Shown piece after piece: positions 24,135 to 34,177 of a stretch of 64,000 bases of DNA. The position numbers and the translations under genes were made by a program. Source of the DNA: Agromyces sp. Leaf222 (GTDB taxonomy: Bacteria; Actinomycetota; Actinomycetes; Actinomycetales; Microbacteriaceae); the NCBI RefSeq assembly GCF_001421565.1, contig NZ_LMKQ01000001.1, forward strand, positions 1,797,651-1,861,650, read 5' to 3'. The stretch's first letter is position 1. Each line of letters starts with the position of its first letter. The notes below the pieces were generated by a model. The model was given only the letters and a program-made list of their open reading frames with translations. It ran no database searches and was not told the origin of the DNA.

Positions 24135-25019
24135 GTGTCCCCTGATGGCGAAGACGTCGTCGAGCTCGATCGCGGAGCGGCGGTGATCGCGCACAGTGCT
24201 CGAACGGATGTCGGGCGCGTGCGCAGCATGAATGAGGACGCGTTCCTCGCCGAGGCGCCCGTCTTCCTCGTGGCCGACGGCATGGGCGGCCATGCCCGCG
24301 GCGACGTGGCGAGCCGCACCGTCGTCGAGACGTTCCGTCGGCACCTGGCGCCGGGCGGCCCGTCGTCGCCGGAGCAGGTGCTCGACGCGATCCACTCGTC
24401 GAACGACGCCGTTCGCGCGCTCAGCGGCGAGGGAGACGAGGGCACGGCGGTGGCCGGCACGACCCTCGCGGGCGTCGCACTGGTCGATGCCGGCGACGGG
24501 GCGGGATTCCACTGGATGGCCTTCAACGTCGGCGACTCGCGCATCTACTCGTGGAACGGGCGCACGCTGAGCCAGCTGAGCGTCGACCACTCGGCCGTGC
24601 AGGAGCTCGTCGACGCCGGACTCATCCGGCCCGAGGATGCCGAGCGGCATCCAGACCGCAACGTGATCACGCGGGCGATCGGAGCCGACGACGTCGTCGA
24701 TCCCGACGTGTGGCTGATCCCGGCAGCAGGGCGTCAGGTCTTCCTCATCTGCTCCGACGGGCTCAGCAAGGAGGTCGACGACGAGTCGATCGCCCGGGTG
24801 CTCGTGGGCGACACGGGCCACGCGGCCGGGCTGGCCGGCGAACTCGTCGACCTCGCGCTCGAGCACGGCGGCCGTGACAACGTCACGGCGGTCGTCGTCG
24901 AGTCCGAGCTCGGCGCCCTCGACGACGAGACCACCAAGGATCGTGCGGCCACGGTGTCGGCGATCGAGGACACCACCCCGCGAACGAACGGAGGCGCCGG
25001 TGGCGACGTACACGGCTGA
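24135..25019 (+). CDS. PP2C-type Ser/Thr protein phosphatase
   Basis: 294 residues. All metal-binding PP2C motifs are visible: RSMNEDAF at 30-37, VADGMGGHARGD at 46-57, NVGDSRIY, CSDGLSKEVDD and GGRDNVTAVVV. It should dephosphorylate the products of the kinase two genes downstream (PstP/Stp role). It starts at GTG 24135 after GAGGAG. It is the first gene of a ten-gene co-directional run reaching to 44859 and overlaps the FHA gene by 20 bp. Confidence 0.95.
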   Translation: MSPDGEDVVELDRGAAVIAHSARTDVGRVRSMNEDAFLAEAPVFLVADGMGGHARGDVASRTVVETFRRHLAPGGPSSPEQVLDAIHSSNDAVRALSGEGDEGTAVAGTTLAGVALVDAGDGAGFHWMAFNVGDSRIYSWNGRTLSQLSVDHSAVQELVDAGLIRPEDAERHPDRNVITRAIGADDVVDPDVWLIPAAGRQVFLICSDGLSKEVDDESIARVLVGDTGHAAGLAGELVDLALEHGGRDNVTAVVVESELGALDDETTKDRAATVSAIEDTTPRTNGGAGGDVHG

Positions 25020-26262
25020 CCCGTCGGGGGAGCACCTGGCGGTCGTGCGCGGCGGCGTCGTGCTCATGCTGCCCGCCGCATCCGCCGGGCTCGTGGGCGA
25101 CCTGTGGCCGCGGCTCGTCGAGGCCGACCCGGTGCGTGCGGTGCTCGACCGCCTGACGGTCGACGGCCTCTCGGCGACGCCGTCGTTCGGCCTCGTCGTG
25201 CGCGCCGACGACGATGCCGTCGTGCGCATCGTCGTTCGCGGCGGGTTCTCGGTGCGCCTGGCGGGCGAACAGCTCACGGGCGAGGGCGTGTCGACCTGGG
25301 TCGAGCGTGCGATCGAGGGGTCGGCGGTCGAACTCGGTGCGACGGATGCCGCGGCGACCCCGGCTGCGGTCGCGCTGCCGATCATCGAGGGCGTCGTGTT
25401 CGCGGCGTCCGTCGACTCGGAGTCGATCGAGCCGGTCGCGGCGCCGGCCGAGCCGGTGCCGGTCGCGCCTGAGGAACGACAGGAGCCGACCGCCGGTGCC
25501 GAGCCGGAGCCCGCCGCCGACCCGTCCGCCGCCGACCCGTCCGCCCTGGACCTGCCCACCCCCGCCACGCCGGCTCAGCCGCTCTCGGCGCCGACGGCCT
25601 GGACTCCGCCCGCGATCGGGCACACCGGTCCCACGATCCCGGGCCCACCGGCCCCGCCGACCCCCGCACGGGCGTTCGACGCGATCGACGACTCGACCGT
25701 CGTCTCCCCGGTGACGGCCTCCATCGCACCGTCGTCGTCATCGACCGCCGGCACCGAGCAGACGATCGTCCCGCCCGGCGACACCCTCTCCGGCGACCAC
25801 GACGGCTTGACCATCGTCGGCGGCGACGTGCAGCGCCTGCGCGCCGAGCGCGACGCACGCCGAGCCGAGCAGTCGGCGTCGGGCGAGCAGGGCCGGCCCG
25901 CGGCATCCGCTGCCGTCGCCTCGCCGAGGCTCAGCCTGCGCATGCCCGACGGATCCCTCGAGCCGGTGACCCACGAGGTGCTGCTGGGGCGCGCGCCGAG
26001 CGTCAGCCAGGTCTCCGGCGGGCGCCTGCCGCGCGTGGTCGCGATCGGCGCAGGCGACCAGGACATCTCGCGCAATCACGTGCGCGTCACCGTCGAGGGG
26101 GACACCGTCGTGATCACCGACCTGCACTCGCGCAACGGCACGCATGTCGCGCAGCCGGGCAAGGCGCCCGTTCGCCTCCGCGCGGGCGAGCCGACGCCGG
26201 TGCTCGTGGGCACGGTCGTCGACCTCGGCGGCGGTTGGACCATCCAGGTGGTCGCCTCCTGA
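25000..26262 (+). CDS. FHA-domain protein with long Ala/Pro linker
   Basis: 420 residues. An N-terminal domain (about 1-125, starting ATYTADPSGEHLAVVRGGVV) is followed by a disordered Pro/Ala/Glu linker (~150-300), and then an FHA domain (~315-415) with the phosphothreonine-binding residues intact: LLGRAP, ISRNHVRV and LHSRNGT. It probably docks on threonine-phosphorylated partners, such as the neighbouring kinase. The start is GTG 25000, with GGAGG six bases upstream; the longer upstream frame overlaps the phosphatase. It joins the kinase gene through TGATG (26260-26264). Confidence 0.9.
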   Translation: MATYTADPSGEHLAVVRGGVVLMLPAASAGLVGDLWPRLVEADPVRAVLDRLTVDGLSATPSFGLVVRADDDAVVRIVVRGGFSVRLAGEQLTGEGVSTWVERAIEGSAVELGATDAAATPAAVALPIIEGVVFAASVDSESIEPVAAPAEPVPVAPEERQEPTAGAEPEPAADPSAADPSALDLPTPATPAQPLSAPTAWTPPAIGHTGPTIPGPPAPPTPARAFDAIDDSTVVSPVTASIAPSSSSTAGTEQTIVPPGDTLSGDHDGLTIVGGDVQRLRAERDARRAEQSASGEQGRPAASAAVASPRLSLRMPDGSLEPVTHEVLLGRAPSVSQVSGGRLPRVVAIGAGDQDISRNHVRVTVEGDTVVITDLHSRNGTHVAQPGKAPVRLRAGEPTPVLVGTVVDLGGGWTIQVVAS

Positions 26263-28013
26263 TGCGCCGCGCGACCTCCACCCCGCCCGAACTGCCGGGC
26301 TACACCCCGCAGGGCCTGCTCGGCTCCGGCGGCTTCGCCGACGTGTTCCTCTACGAGCAGCGGCTGCCACGGCGCAGGGTCGCCGTGAAGGTGCTCCTCA
26401 CCGAAGAGCTCGGTCGCGACACGCGCGCCCAGTTCGTCGCCGAGGCCAACCTGATGGCCCAGCTGTCGACGCACCCCTACATCGTCACGATCTTCCACGC
26501 GGATGTCTCGGCCGACGGCCGGCCCTACTTCGTCATGGAGTACTGCTCGGGTCCGAGCCTCGCCGAGCAGTACAAGCGCGCGCCGTTCGCCGTCGAGGAC
26601 GCCCTTCGCACGGGCGTGCGAATCTCGGGCGCGGTGGCCACGGCGCACGCGGCCGGCATCCTGCACCGCGACATCAAGCCCGCGAACGTGCTCACGAACG
26701 ACTACGGCTGGCCCGCGCTGACCGACTTCGGCATCTCGTCGAACCTCGACGGCGAGCTGCCGATGCACACGATGACGGTGCGCCCCGGCGACCAGGCGAC
26801 CGGAACCTCCGGCTCCGGCAGCACGGCCGCGGTCGGCATGAGCGTGCCGTGGTCGCCGGCCGAGATGTTCGAGGACGACCCGAGCCCCGACCCCCGCAGC
26901 GACGTCTTCTCGCTGGCCGCGACGGTGTACACGCTCCTCGCGGGGCGCTCGCCGTTCGAGATCCCCGGGCGCTCGAACGGCACGCTCGACCTCATCGGCC
27001 GCATCGAGCGCGGGGCGATCACGCCCATGGATCGCGCCGACCTGCCGCGCAGCCTCCAAGCGGTGCTCGCCAAGGGCATGGCGACCTCGCGCGACGACCG
27101 GTATCCGAGCGCGGTCGAGTTCGCCCGCGCCCTGCAGCGCGTCGAGCTCGAACTCGGCTACTCGGCGACCACGATCGAGGTGCCGAACCTCGCGGTCGTC
27201 GAGGAGCGCGGCACCGAAGACGCCGCGGATGCCACCAGGGCCCGCGCCGTGCGCACGATCGACGCGCAGGCCGCACCTCCCGCCGCGGGAGCCGGCGCCG
27301 CCACGGCACGTGCGGTCGGCGCACCCCCGAGCGCGCCGACCCCGACGGGGGCCGACGCGACCGTCGCGCGTGCGCCGCAGCCGGTCGCCGCGCAGCCGCC
27401 ACTGCCCGACGCCACGATGATGCGACCCGGCCGTCAGGCTCCGGTCGCCGATGCGCGCGGCTCCGCCGCGGTCGGCGCCGCCGCCGAGCCCGTCGATGAC
27501 GGCACGATCGTCAGGCCCACGGGCGCCGCCCGCGGCGACGCACGCGCCGCGAACGATGCGACGCAGGCCGCGGCATCCGTCACCGAGGTCGAGGCGCCGG
27601 CTCGGCGTTCGAGGGTCGGCCTCATCGTCGGCATCGCCGCCGGCGCCGTCGTGGCCGTCGCGGTCGTCGCCGCCATCGCCCTCTCCGGTGCGCTGCCGAA
27701 GCCCGAGGCCGAGGCACCCGTCAAGTCCGCGAGCCAGGACGCCGTCGCCGAGGCGACCGTCCCGGTTCCCGTGGTCGAACCCGGCGTGCCCTCCGCCGAC
27801 GGCACGAGCGTGTCGTTCGAGGTCTCGCTCGACGAGCCCGAAGAGGGGGACCGGTTCCGCTGGAAGCGCTCCGACGGCAGCGGCACCGTCGAGGTCGCCG
27901 ACGCGTCGCCGATCGTCGTCGCGGGAGTCGCGGCGGGGCAGACCGTCTGCATCGACGTGCAGACCCAGCGGGGCAGCCGCACCTCCGAGCCGGCGAAGGG
28001 GTGCACGCCGTGA
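26262..28013 (+). CDS. Transmembrane Ser/Thr protein kinase (PknB-like)
   Basis: 583 residues. Kinase domain ~13-275 with glycine loop LGSGGFADVF, K43, E61, H135-R-D137, N142 and D155-F-G all present, so it should be active. The activation segment is long and Gly/Ser/Thr-rich (about 158-198) and ends VPWSPAE instead of the usual GTxxYMAPE. A Pro/Ala juxtamembrane linker leads to one helix at ~453-475 and a small ~110-residue extracellular beta-type domain with two cysteines; it has no PASTA repeats. Context (phosphatase, three FHA proteins, giant surface proteins) implies control of the surface system. It overlaps the next gene by GTGA. Confidence 0.94.
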   Translation: MRRATSTPPELPGYTPQGLLGSGGFADVFLYEQRLPRRRVAVKVLLTEELGRDTRAQFVAEANLMAQLSTHPYIVTIFHADVSADGRPYFVMEYCSGPSLAEQYKRAPFAVEDALRTGVRISGAVATAHAAGILHRDIKPANVLTNDYGWPALTDFGISSNLDGELPMHTMTVRPGDQATGTSGSGSTAAVGMSVPWSPAEMFEDDPSPDPRSDVFSLAATVYTLLAGRSPFEIPGRSNGTLDLIGRIERGAITPMDRADLPRSLQAVLAKGMATSRDDRYPSAVEFARALQRVELELGYSATTIEVPNLAVVEERGTEDAADATRARAVRTIDAQAAPPAAGAGAATARAVGAPPSAPTPTGADATVARAPQPVAAQPPLPDATMMRPGRQAPVADARGSAAVGAAAEPVDDGTIVRPTGAARGDARAANDATQAAASVTEVEAPARRSRVGLIVGIAAGAVVAVAVVAAIALSGALPKPEAEAPVKSASQDAVAEATVPVPVVEPGVPSADGTSVSFEVSLDEPEEGDRFRWKRSDGSGTVEVADASPIVVAGVAAGQTVCIDVQTQRGSRTSEPAKGCTP

Positions 28014-28723
28014 GGCCGCTCCAGCCGCTCAAGGTCGAGTACTGCGGCGAGTGGTACACCGTCGACGAGGGCCGCACGTTCACGATCGGCCGCGAGTCCG
28101 ACCTCACGATCGACGAGAACCCCTACCTGCACCGCACGTTCCTCACCCTGAGTTCCGAGTTCGGCCTGTGGTGGCTCTCGAACGTCGGCCAACTGCTCTC
28201 GGCCACGGTGTCGGATGCCACGGGCAGCGTGCAGGCGTGGGTCGCGCCGGGTGCGAAGCTGCCGCTCGTCTTCCAGCAGGTGCAGGTGCTCTTCAGCGCG
28301 GGCGCGACGACCTACGAGTTCTCGATCCACGCCGAGGAGGACTTCTACAACACCTCGCTCACGGCCACCCCGGCCGACGGCGGCACCACGATCATGCCCG
28401 TCACGCTGACCTCGAGCCAGCGGCTGCTCGTGGTCGCCCTCGCCGAGCGCGTGCTCGTGCAGCCGTCAGCCGGGCGCGCGACGGTGCCCACCTCGGCCGA
28501 GGCCGCCGCTCGTCTCGGCTGGAGCATGACGACCTTCAACCGCAAGCTCGACAACGTCTGCGAGAAGCTCGATCGCCTCGGCGTCGACGGGCTCCGCGGC
28601 GGGCGCGGCAAGCTCGCGACGAACCGGCGCATGCGACTCGTCGAGTACGCCGTCGCGACGCGGCTGGTGAGCGTCGACGACCTCCTCCTGCTCGACCGCG
28701 CTGCGGCGGAGCCCGAGGAGTGA
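28010..28723 (+). CDS. Divergent FHA-like domain fused to a helix-turn-helix
   Basis: 237 residues. The N-terminal ~110 residues resemble an FHA sandwich (FTIGRESDLTI, then LHRTFLTLS and LSNVGQLLS), but the conserved Ser of the binding loop is replaced and the NG turn is altered, so phosphothreonine binding is doubtful. The C-terminal half has a sigma-4/LuxR-like HTH (SAEAAARLGWSMTTFNRKLD). It could be a phosphorylation-linked transcription regulator of the cluster. The GTG start overlaps the kinase stop (28010-28013). An earlier GTG at 28001 is possible. Confidence 0.75.
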   Translation: MRPLQPLKVEYCGEWYTVDEGRTFTIGRESDLTIDENPYLHRTFLTLSSEFGLWWLSNVGQLLSATVSDATGSVQAWVAPGAKLPLVFQQVQVLFSAGATTYEFSIHAEEDFYNTSLTATPADGGTTIMPVTLTSSQRLLVVALAERVLVQPSAGRATVPTSAEAAARLGWSMTTFNRKLDNVCEKLDRLGVDGLRGGRGKLATNRRMRLVEYAVATRLVSVDDLLLLDRAAAEPEE

Positions 28724-28748
28724 CACCGCTGACGCTGCTCGTTCCGCA

Positions 28749-31700
28749 GTGCTGAGGCGGCTCCTCGGCACGCGTCCGCGCGAGGTCGCCGCCCTCGTCG
28801 TGCTCGCGACGATCGTCATCGTGCCGGTCGGCGTTGCGGTGCTGCATCCCGGATATCCCGTGGTCGACGTCGACCTCGACGCCCGAGACGTGTGGGTCAC
28901 CAACGGCGACGAGCTCCTCGCCGGCCGACTCAGCAAGCCCATCGCCGAGCTCGACGGTGCCGTGAACACCACCTCGCGCGACATCGACGTGTTCCAGCAC
29001 GGGGAGGAAGTCTTCCTCCACGACCGTTCCTCAGGCACGGTGCAGCGCATCGATCCGTCGTTCACCACCCTGACCGAGGCGATGAGCGTCCCGCTCGACG
29101 CGGAGATCGCCTACGGCGGCGACGTGCTGGCGATCATGGATCCCGGTTCCGGATCGGTCTGGACGGTCGATGCGGCGCTGCCGCTCGCCTTCGACGCGGC
29201 GACGGCGCAGCCGCTGACGAAGGTCGGTCCGGGCGGTCATGTCGCCGTCTCCGACGACGGAACGGTGTTCGCGACCTCCCCGCGCGATCGCGAGCTCGTG
29301 CGCATCGAGCCGGGTGCCGAACCCACCGCCTCGGCGCTGCCTCGTCTCGGCGACCATCAGGTGACCGCGGTCGGCCGGACCCCGGTCGTGCTCGATCTCG
29401 AGGACGACCGGCTGCTCGTCGGAGCCGACGAGATCGACCTTCCCGCGCACGCGCTGCGCCTCCAGCAATCCGGTCCCGCCGACGACTCGGTGCTCGTGGC
29501 GACCGGATCGGCGCTGCTCGACGTGCCCTTGACGGCCGGGGCCGCGGTGGAGAGCATCGACCCCGGGTTCTCGGGATCGTTCGATGACCCCGCCGACGTC
29601 TCGGCGCCGGTGCGGCTCGAGGGCTGCGCACACGCGGCCTGGGCGGGTGCGGCCAGGTACCTCCTCGCCTGCGACGGCGTCGACCCCCGCTCGGTCGACC
29701 TCGACCGGCAGACGCGCGGGTCGACCCTCGAATTCCGGGTCAATCGCAGCGTCATCGCGCTCAACGACCTGACCACCGGCAACACCTGGCTGCTCGACGA
29801 CGACCTGCGTCTCGTCGACGACTGGGAGCAGGTCACCCCGCCCGAGGAGGAGGACGCCGAGGACGGGGAGGAGACCGCCTCCACCGAGAGCTTCGAGGAC
29901 ACCCTCGCCCAGCGCACCGACGAGAACCGTGCGCCGACCGCTCGCGACGACGAATTCGGCGTGCGTCCCGGACTCACGACCGTGATTCCCGTGCTCGACA
30001 ACGACACCGACCCCGACGGCGACGTGCTCACCATCTCGGCCGTGCCCGAGGTATCGGCCTCGCAGGGCAGCCTCCAGCTCATCGACGGCGGTCGCGCGCT
30101 CCAGTTCACGCCGGCAGAGGGGCTCTCCGGCTCCCTCTCGTTCAGGTACACGGCCAACGACGGGCGACCGGGCGGGGTCGCGGAGGCGCTGGCGTCGATC
30201 TCGGTGCATCAGGCGGACGTCGACGAGCCGCCGGTCGCGCGCAGGGAGACCGTCACCGCCGTCGAGCAGGGCGGATCCACCACGGTCAACGTGCTGCAGG
30301 ACTGGATCGATCCCGATGGCGACGCCGTCTTCCTCGTCTCTGCGACGCCGAAGTCCGGCGATCGTGCGAGTGCCGCCCCCGACGGCGAGCTGACCTTCGA
30401 GCACACCTCCGCCGAACTCGGGTCGAAGGAGGTCGTGTACGTCGTCTCCGACGGACACGGCACCGCGAGCGGCGTGCTCACCGTCGACGTCGAACCCGCC
30501 GGCACCTTGGCGCCGATCGGCACGCCCGACCACGTCCAGACCTTCGCCGGCCGAACGGCGGACATCCAGCCGCTCGGCAACGACGCGAGCCCGTCCGGTG
30601 CCCCGCTCGCCCTCATCGGCCTCGAAGAGGTGCCCGACGGCGTCGAGGTCGAGCCGAACCTCGAGCGCGGCTCGATCGGGTTCACGGCGGCGGAGCCGGG
30701 TTCCTACGAGGTGATCTACACGGTCGGCGCCGGCACGGAGACGAGCGTCGGCCTCGTCAGGGTCGATGTGCTCGAACCGCCCGACGGGGCACCCCCGCCG
30801 ATCGCGGTCACCGACATCGCGTACCTGCGACCGGGGGAGCCACTCTCGATCCCGGTGCTCGCGAACGACGTCTCGCCGAGCGGCGACGTCCTCGCGGTGC
30901 AGTCCGTGCAGACCGACGGCCTCGACATCGCGCTGACGGTCGAGATGCTCGGCAACGCCGTCGTGCGTGCGACGCCGTCGTCGGCGCTCGTCGAGCAGAC
31001 GCAGTTCCACTACACCGTGAGCGACGGGACGTCGACCTCGACGGCCGGCATCACGGTGGTGCCCGTGCCCCCGCTCGTGAAGCACCAGCCGCCGGTCGCG
31101 GTCGACGACTCCGCGCGGGTGCGTGCCGGCGACATCGTCACGGTGCCGGTGCTCGACAACGACCGTCATCCCGATCGAGCCCCGCTCAGCGTCGATCCCG
31201 AACTCGTCGTTCCCGATGGCACGCCCGGCCTGGCCTTCGTGAACGCCGACACCGTGCGCTACCAGGCTCCGGCCGAGCCCGGCGTCTACAGCATCGACTA
31301 CCGGGTGGTCGATCCGTACCGCGAGAGCGCGGTCGCCACGGTGCAGTTCGTCGTGGTCGGCCAGGCCGGGGAGAACCTGCCGCCCGTCGCGGTGCCGGCG
31401 ACCTCGCGACTGTTCGCCGACTCCACGGTGAAGATCCCGGTCGCGCTCGACGGCCTGGACCCCGACGGGGACTCGGTGGTGCTCCGGAGCATCACGACGT
31501 CGCCCAAGCTCGGGCGCATCGTGTCGACCGATGCCGGCACCATCGAATACCAGGCGTATCCGGGCATGGCGGGAACCGACAGCTTCGCGTACGAGGTCGA
31601 GGACACCGCGGGGGCGACCGCCGAGTCGACGATCAGGGTCGGGGTCGTTCCACGGCCGGCGACCGATTCACCGCCGAACGCCGTCGACGACACGGTCGAG

Positions 31701-33998
31701 GTTCCGCCCGGGCGGGTGGCGTCCGTGCCGGTCTGGCGCAACGACTCCGACCCGAACGGCTACAAGCTCACCGTCGCCGACGACCTGCTCGAGGTCGACG
31801 ACGGCATCGAGGCATCCGTCGTCGACGATCGGGTCGTGGTCGAGGCGCCCGACGAGGAGGGAGCCTTCGCGATCCGCTACCAGGTCGAGAACGGGCACGG
31901 CGGCGTGGACTCCGCATTCCTGCACGTGCTCGTCACGACCGATGCGCGGCCGGTGCCTCCGACGTCCGTCGACCAGTTCGTCTCGATGGAGGATCTCGCG
32001 GCATCGCCGTCGGTCGAGGTCGACGTGCTCGACGGGGCGGAGAACGTCGGTGGACGCCTCGGCGACCTCGAACTCTCCCTCGTCGGCCCCAACCGCGACG
32101 CGGCCGAGGTCGTCGGTGCCTCCGAGGTGCGGGTGCGTGCGACCTCGTCTCGAACCACCATCGCGTATCGCCTCGCGAATCGCGACGGCCTCACGACGAC
32201 CTCGTTCATCATCGTGCCGCCGCTCCCCGATGCGGCCGCGCACCAGCAGCCCCCGCTTCCGTACCTGAAGGACCTGCCTCCGCAGCAGACCGACCTGGAC
32301 ACGCCGATCGAGTGGGCGGTCGACGACCTCGTGGAGGTGCCGTCGGGACGACCGGCGCTGATCCTCAGCGCGTCGGCGACGAACGGCGACGGGTCCGCGG
32401 TGCGTGTGGACGGCGAGACGCTCCGATACACGCCGGCGCGCGGGTACCGCGGCCCGGCCTCGGTGAGCTTCCTGGTGACCGATGGCCGCTCGGAGTCGGA
32501 CCCCACCGGGGCGAAGGTGCTCCTGACCCTCGCCGTCACCGTCGGCGATCCCGACCTCGAGGACGTGGCGCCCAAGTTCACCGCGCAGTCGGTCACCGTC
32601 GAGGCCGGCGAGGATCCTCAGGAGGTCGATCTCCTCGCGTCCACCTCCCATCCCAATCCCGCCATGCTCGAGCGAGTGGTGTTCTCGGGTCTGGCCGGAG
32701 CGAACTCCGACATCAGGGCCGGTCTCGCCGGCGCCGCGTTGACGATCGTCGTGCCGCGTGGCGTCCAACCGGGCGCTCGGGCGACCCTGACGTTCGACGT
32801 CGCATTGAACGGGCTCACGGTGCCGGGCGAGGTCGAGGTCACCGTCGTCTCCTCGACACGGCCGCTGGCCATGCCGGCAGACGATCCGTCATCGGCCGAG
32901 AACTCGACCTACCGGCCCTCGCAGACGGTCACGCTCGACGTGCTCTCGAACGACATCAACCCGTTCGAGGCCGAAGGCGAGCCGCTTCGCGTGGTCGGTG
33001 CACTGCTCGATCAGGCGGGCGCAGGGGCGAGCGCATCCATCTCCTTCACCGATGAGACCGTGACGATCCGCACGGGTGCCTCAGCGACCGGAACACTGAG
33101 CGCCGTGTACGTGGTGCAGGATGCGACCGACGATCGCACGCGTCGGGTGCAGGGGCGGATCCTGCTGTCGATCGTCGACGTGCCGGATGCGCCGCAGGCT
33201 CCCGCGGCCGTCGAGGGCGACGGCACGGCGAGCGTCACCATCTCCTCGACCGCGTCGAACAATTCGCCGATCCTCGACTACACCGTGACGTGGCCCGGCG
33301 GTAGCCTCACCGTGCCGACCGAGGGCACGTACACCGTCGGCGGCCTCCAGAACGGCACCGCCTACGCCTTCAGGGTCTCCGCGCGCAATGCGGTCGGCGA
33401 TTCGCCCGCATCGCCCGAGAGTGCGACGGTGCGCCCGTACGGCGTTCCCGGAGCGCCCGCCGCGGCATCCCTCACTGCGACGTCGAACGGCACCGGCGAC
33501 ATGACCCTGCTCTGGTCCCCACCGGTGGCCGACGGCGGTCGCGGCATCTCGCACTACGTCTGGCGCGAAGTCGGAGTCGGCGGCACGACGCAGACCGGCG
33601 CCACCGCGGTGAACCTGCGCCGAACGGTGGGCACGACCTCTTCGTTCGAGGTTCAGGCGTGCAACGCGCGCGGATGCGGCGCGTGGACACGCTCGAACGC
33701 CGCCACGCCGTCCGCCCCGCCGCCCTGGACGCCGACCCGCTATCCGACGACGATCACGGCGACGACCTGCCCTGAGCCGAACTCGGCCTATCCGTCCGGA
33801 CCGTGGAACGGCGACAGCGGCTGCTCGTTCCAGCCGCAGGGCGCACTCGGGGCCGGAACGGTCATCGATGCGGTCTGCTACTCGCAGCGGAACGGTCAGC
33901 CCTGGCTGTACTTCACCTCGGAGGTCGGCGTGTACGACGGATGGTTCGTCCGGGCCGACGACACGAGCAGGCCCGGGAGGTCGATCCCCGACTGCTGA
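28749..33998 (+). CDS. Giant Ig-like / FnIII repeat surface protein, paralogue 1
   Basis: 1749 residues. A short cytoplasmic N-terminus and one membrane helix (about 13-33) are followed by a ~330-residue N-terminal domain with WD/propeller-like strand pattern, an acidic linker (~368-395), then about ten Ig-like (Big_9/cadherin-like) units of ~90-100 residues marked by VLDNDTDPDGD-type motifs. Two FnIII domains occupy ~1478-1660, and a cysteine-bearing tip (four Cys, SH3-like AVCYSQRNGQPWLYF) ends the protein. There is no LPxTG signal; anchoring is by the N-terminal helix. Calcium binding by the DPDGD turns is plausible. GTG start. Confidence 0.88.
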   Translation: MLRRLLGTRPREVAALVVLATIVIVPVGVAVLHPGYPVVDVDLDARDVWVTNGDELLAGRLSKPIAELDGAVNTTSRDIDVFQHGEEVFLHDRSSGTVQRIDPSFTTLTEAMSVPLDAEIAYGGDVLAIMDPGSGSVWTVDAALPLAFDAATAQPLTKVGPGGHVAVSDDGTVFATSPRDRELVRIEPGAEPTASALPRLGDHQVTAVGRTPVVLDLEDDRLLVGADEIDLPAHALRLQQSGPADDSVLVATGSALLDVPLTAGAAVESIDPGFSGSFDDPADVSAPVRLEGCAHAAWAGAARYLLACDGVDPRSVDLDRQTRGSTLEFRVNRSVIALNDLTTGNTWLLDDDLRLVDDWEQVTPPEEEDAEDGEETASTESFEDTLAQRTDENRAPTARDDEFGVRPGLTTVIPVLDNDTDPDGDVLTISAVPEVSASQGSLQLIDGGRALQFTPAEGLSGSLSFRYTANDGRPGGVAEALASISVHQADVDEPPVARRETVTAVEQGGSTTVNVLQDWIDPDGDAVFLVSATPKSGDRASAAPDGELTFEHTSAELGSKEVVYVVSDGHGTASGVLTVDVEPAGTLAPIGTPDHVQTFAGRTADIQPLGNDASPSGAPLALIGLEEVPDGVEVEPNLERGSIGFTAAEPGSYEVIYTVGAGTETSVGLVRVDVLEPPDGAPPPIAVTDIAYLRPGEPLSIPVLANDVSPSGDVLAVQSVQTDGLDIALTVEMLGNAVVRATPSSALVEQTQFHYTVSDGTSTSTAGITVVPVPPLVKHQPPVAVDDSARVRAGDIVTVPVLDNDRHPDRAPLSVDPELVVPDGTPGLAFVNADTVRYQAPAEPGVYSIDYRVVDPYRESAVATVQFVVVGQAGENLPPVAVPATSRLFADSTVKIPVALDGLDPDGDSVVLRSITTSPKLGRIVSTDAGTIEYQAYPGMAGTDSFAYEVEDTAGATAESTIRVGVVPRPATDSPPNAVDDTVEVPPGRVASVPVWRNDSDPNGYKLTVADDLLEVDDGIEASVVDDRVVVEAPDEEGAFAIRYQVENGHGGVDSAFLHVLVTTDARPVPPTSVDQFVSMEDLAASPSVEVDVLDGAENVGGRLGDLELSLVGPNRDAAEVVGASEVRVRATSSRTTIAYRLANRDGLTTTSFIIVPPLPDAAAHQQPPLPYLKDLPPQQTDLDTPIEWAVDDLVEVPSGRPALILSASATNGDGSAVRVDGETLRYTPARGYRGPASVSFLVTDGRSESDPTGAKVLLTLAVTVGDPDLEDVAPKFTAQSVTVEAGEDPQEVDLLASTSHPNPAMLERVVFSGLAGANSDIRAGLAGAALTIVVPRGVQPGARATLTFDVALNGLTVPGEVEVTVVSSTRPLAMPADDPSSAENSTYRPSQTVTLDVLSNDINPFEAEGEPLRVVGALLDQAGAGASASISFTDETVTIRTGASATGTLSAVYVVQDATDDRTRRVQGRILLSIVDVPDAPQAPAAVEGDGTASVTISSTASNNSPILDYTVTWPGGSLTVPTEGTYTVGGLQNGTAYAFRVSARNAVGDSPASPESATVRPYGVPGAPAAASLTATSNGTGDMTLLWSPPVADGGRGISHYVWREVGVGGTTQTGATAVNLRRTVGTTSSFEVQACNARGCGAWTRSNAATPSAPPPWTPTRYPTTITATTCPEPNSAYPSGPWNGDSGCSFQPQGALGAGTVIDAVCYSQRNGQPWLYFTSEVGVYDGWFVRADDTSRPGRSIPDC

Positions 33999-34177
33999 AC
34001 GGGCTCCGGATCAGCCGCACGCATGCGGAGGTCCCCCTCCGTATCGCTTGGACATCGAAGTACCATGGGAAGCCCTGCCCATTCGGGCGTGCTCGCCGAC
34101 CGTGTTAGCGTGGGCCGCGGTCCGCCGAGCAGGCGACCCCCGCCGCCCATACCGACGGATGCAACGAGGAGTAGAGA
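33999..34177. other. Spacer between the two giant genes
   Basis: 179 bp with no ORF of note and no strong terminator. It is the longest gap in the cluster, so an internal promoter is possible, but I find no convincing -35/-10 pair. GAGGAG at 34165-34170 is the ribosome site for the TTG start that follows. Confidence 0.5.
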
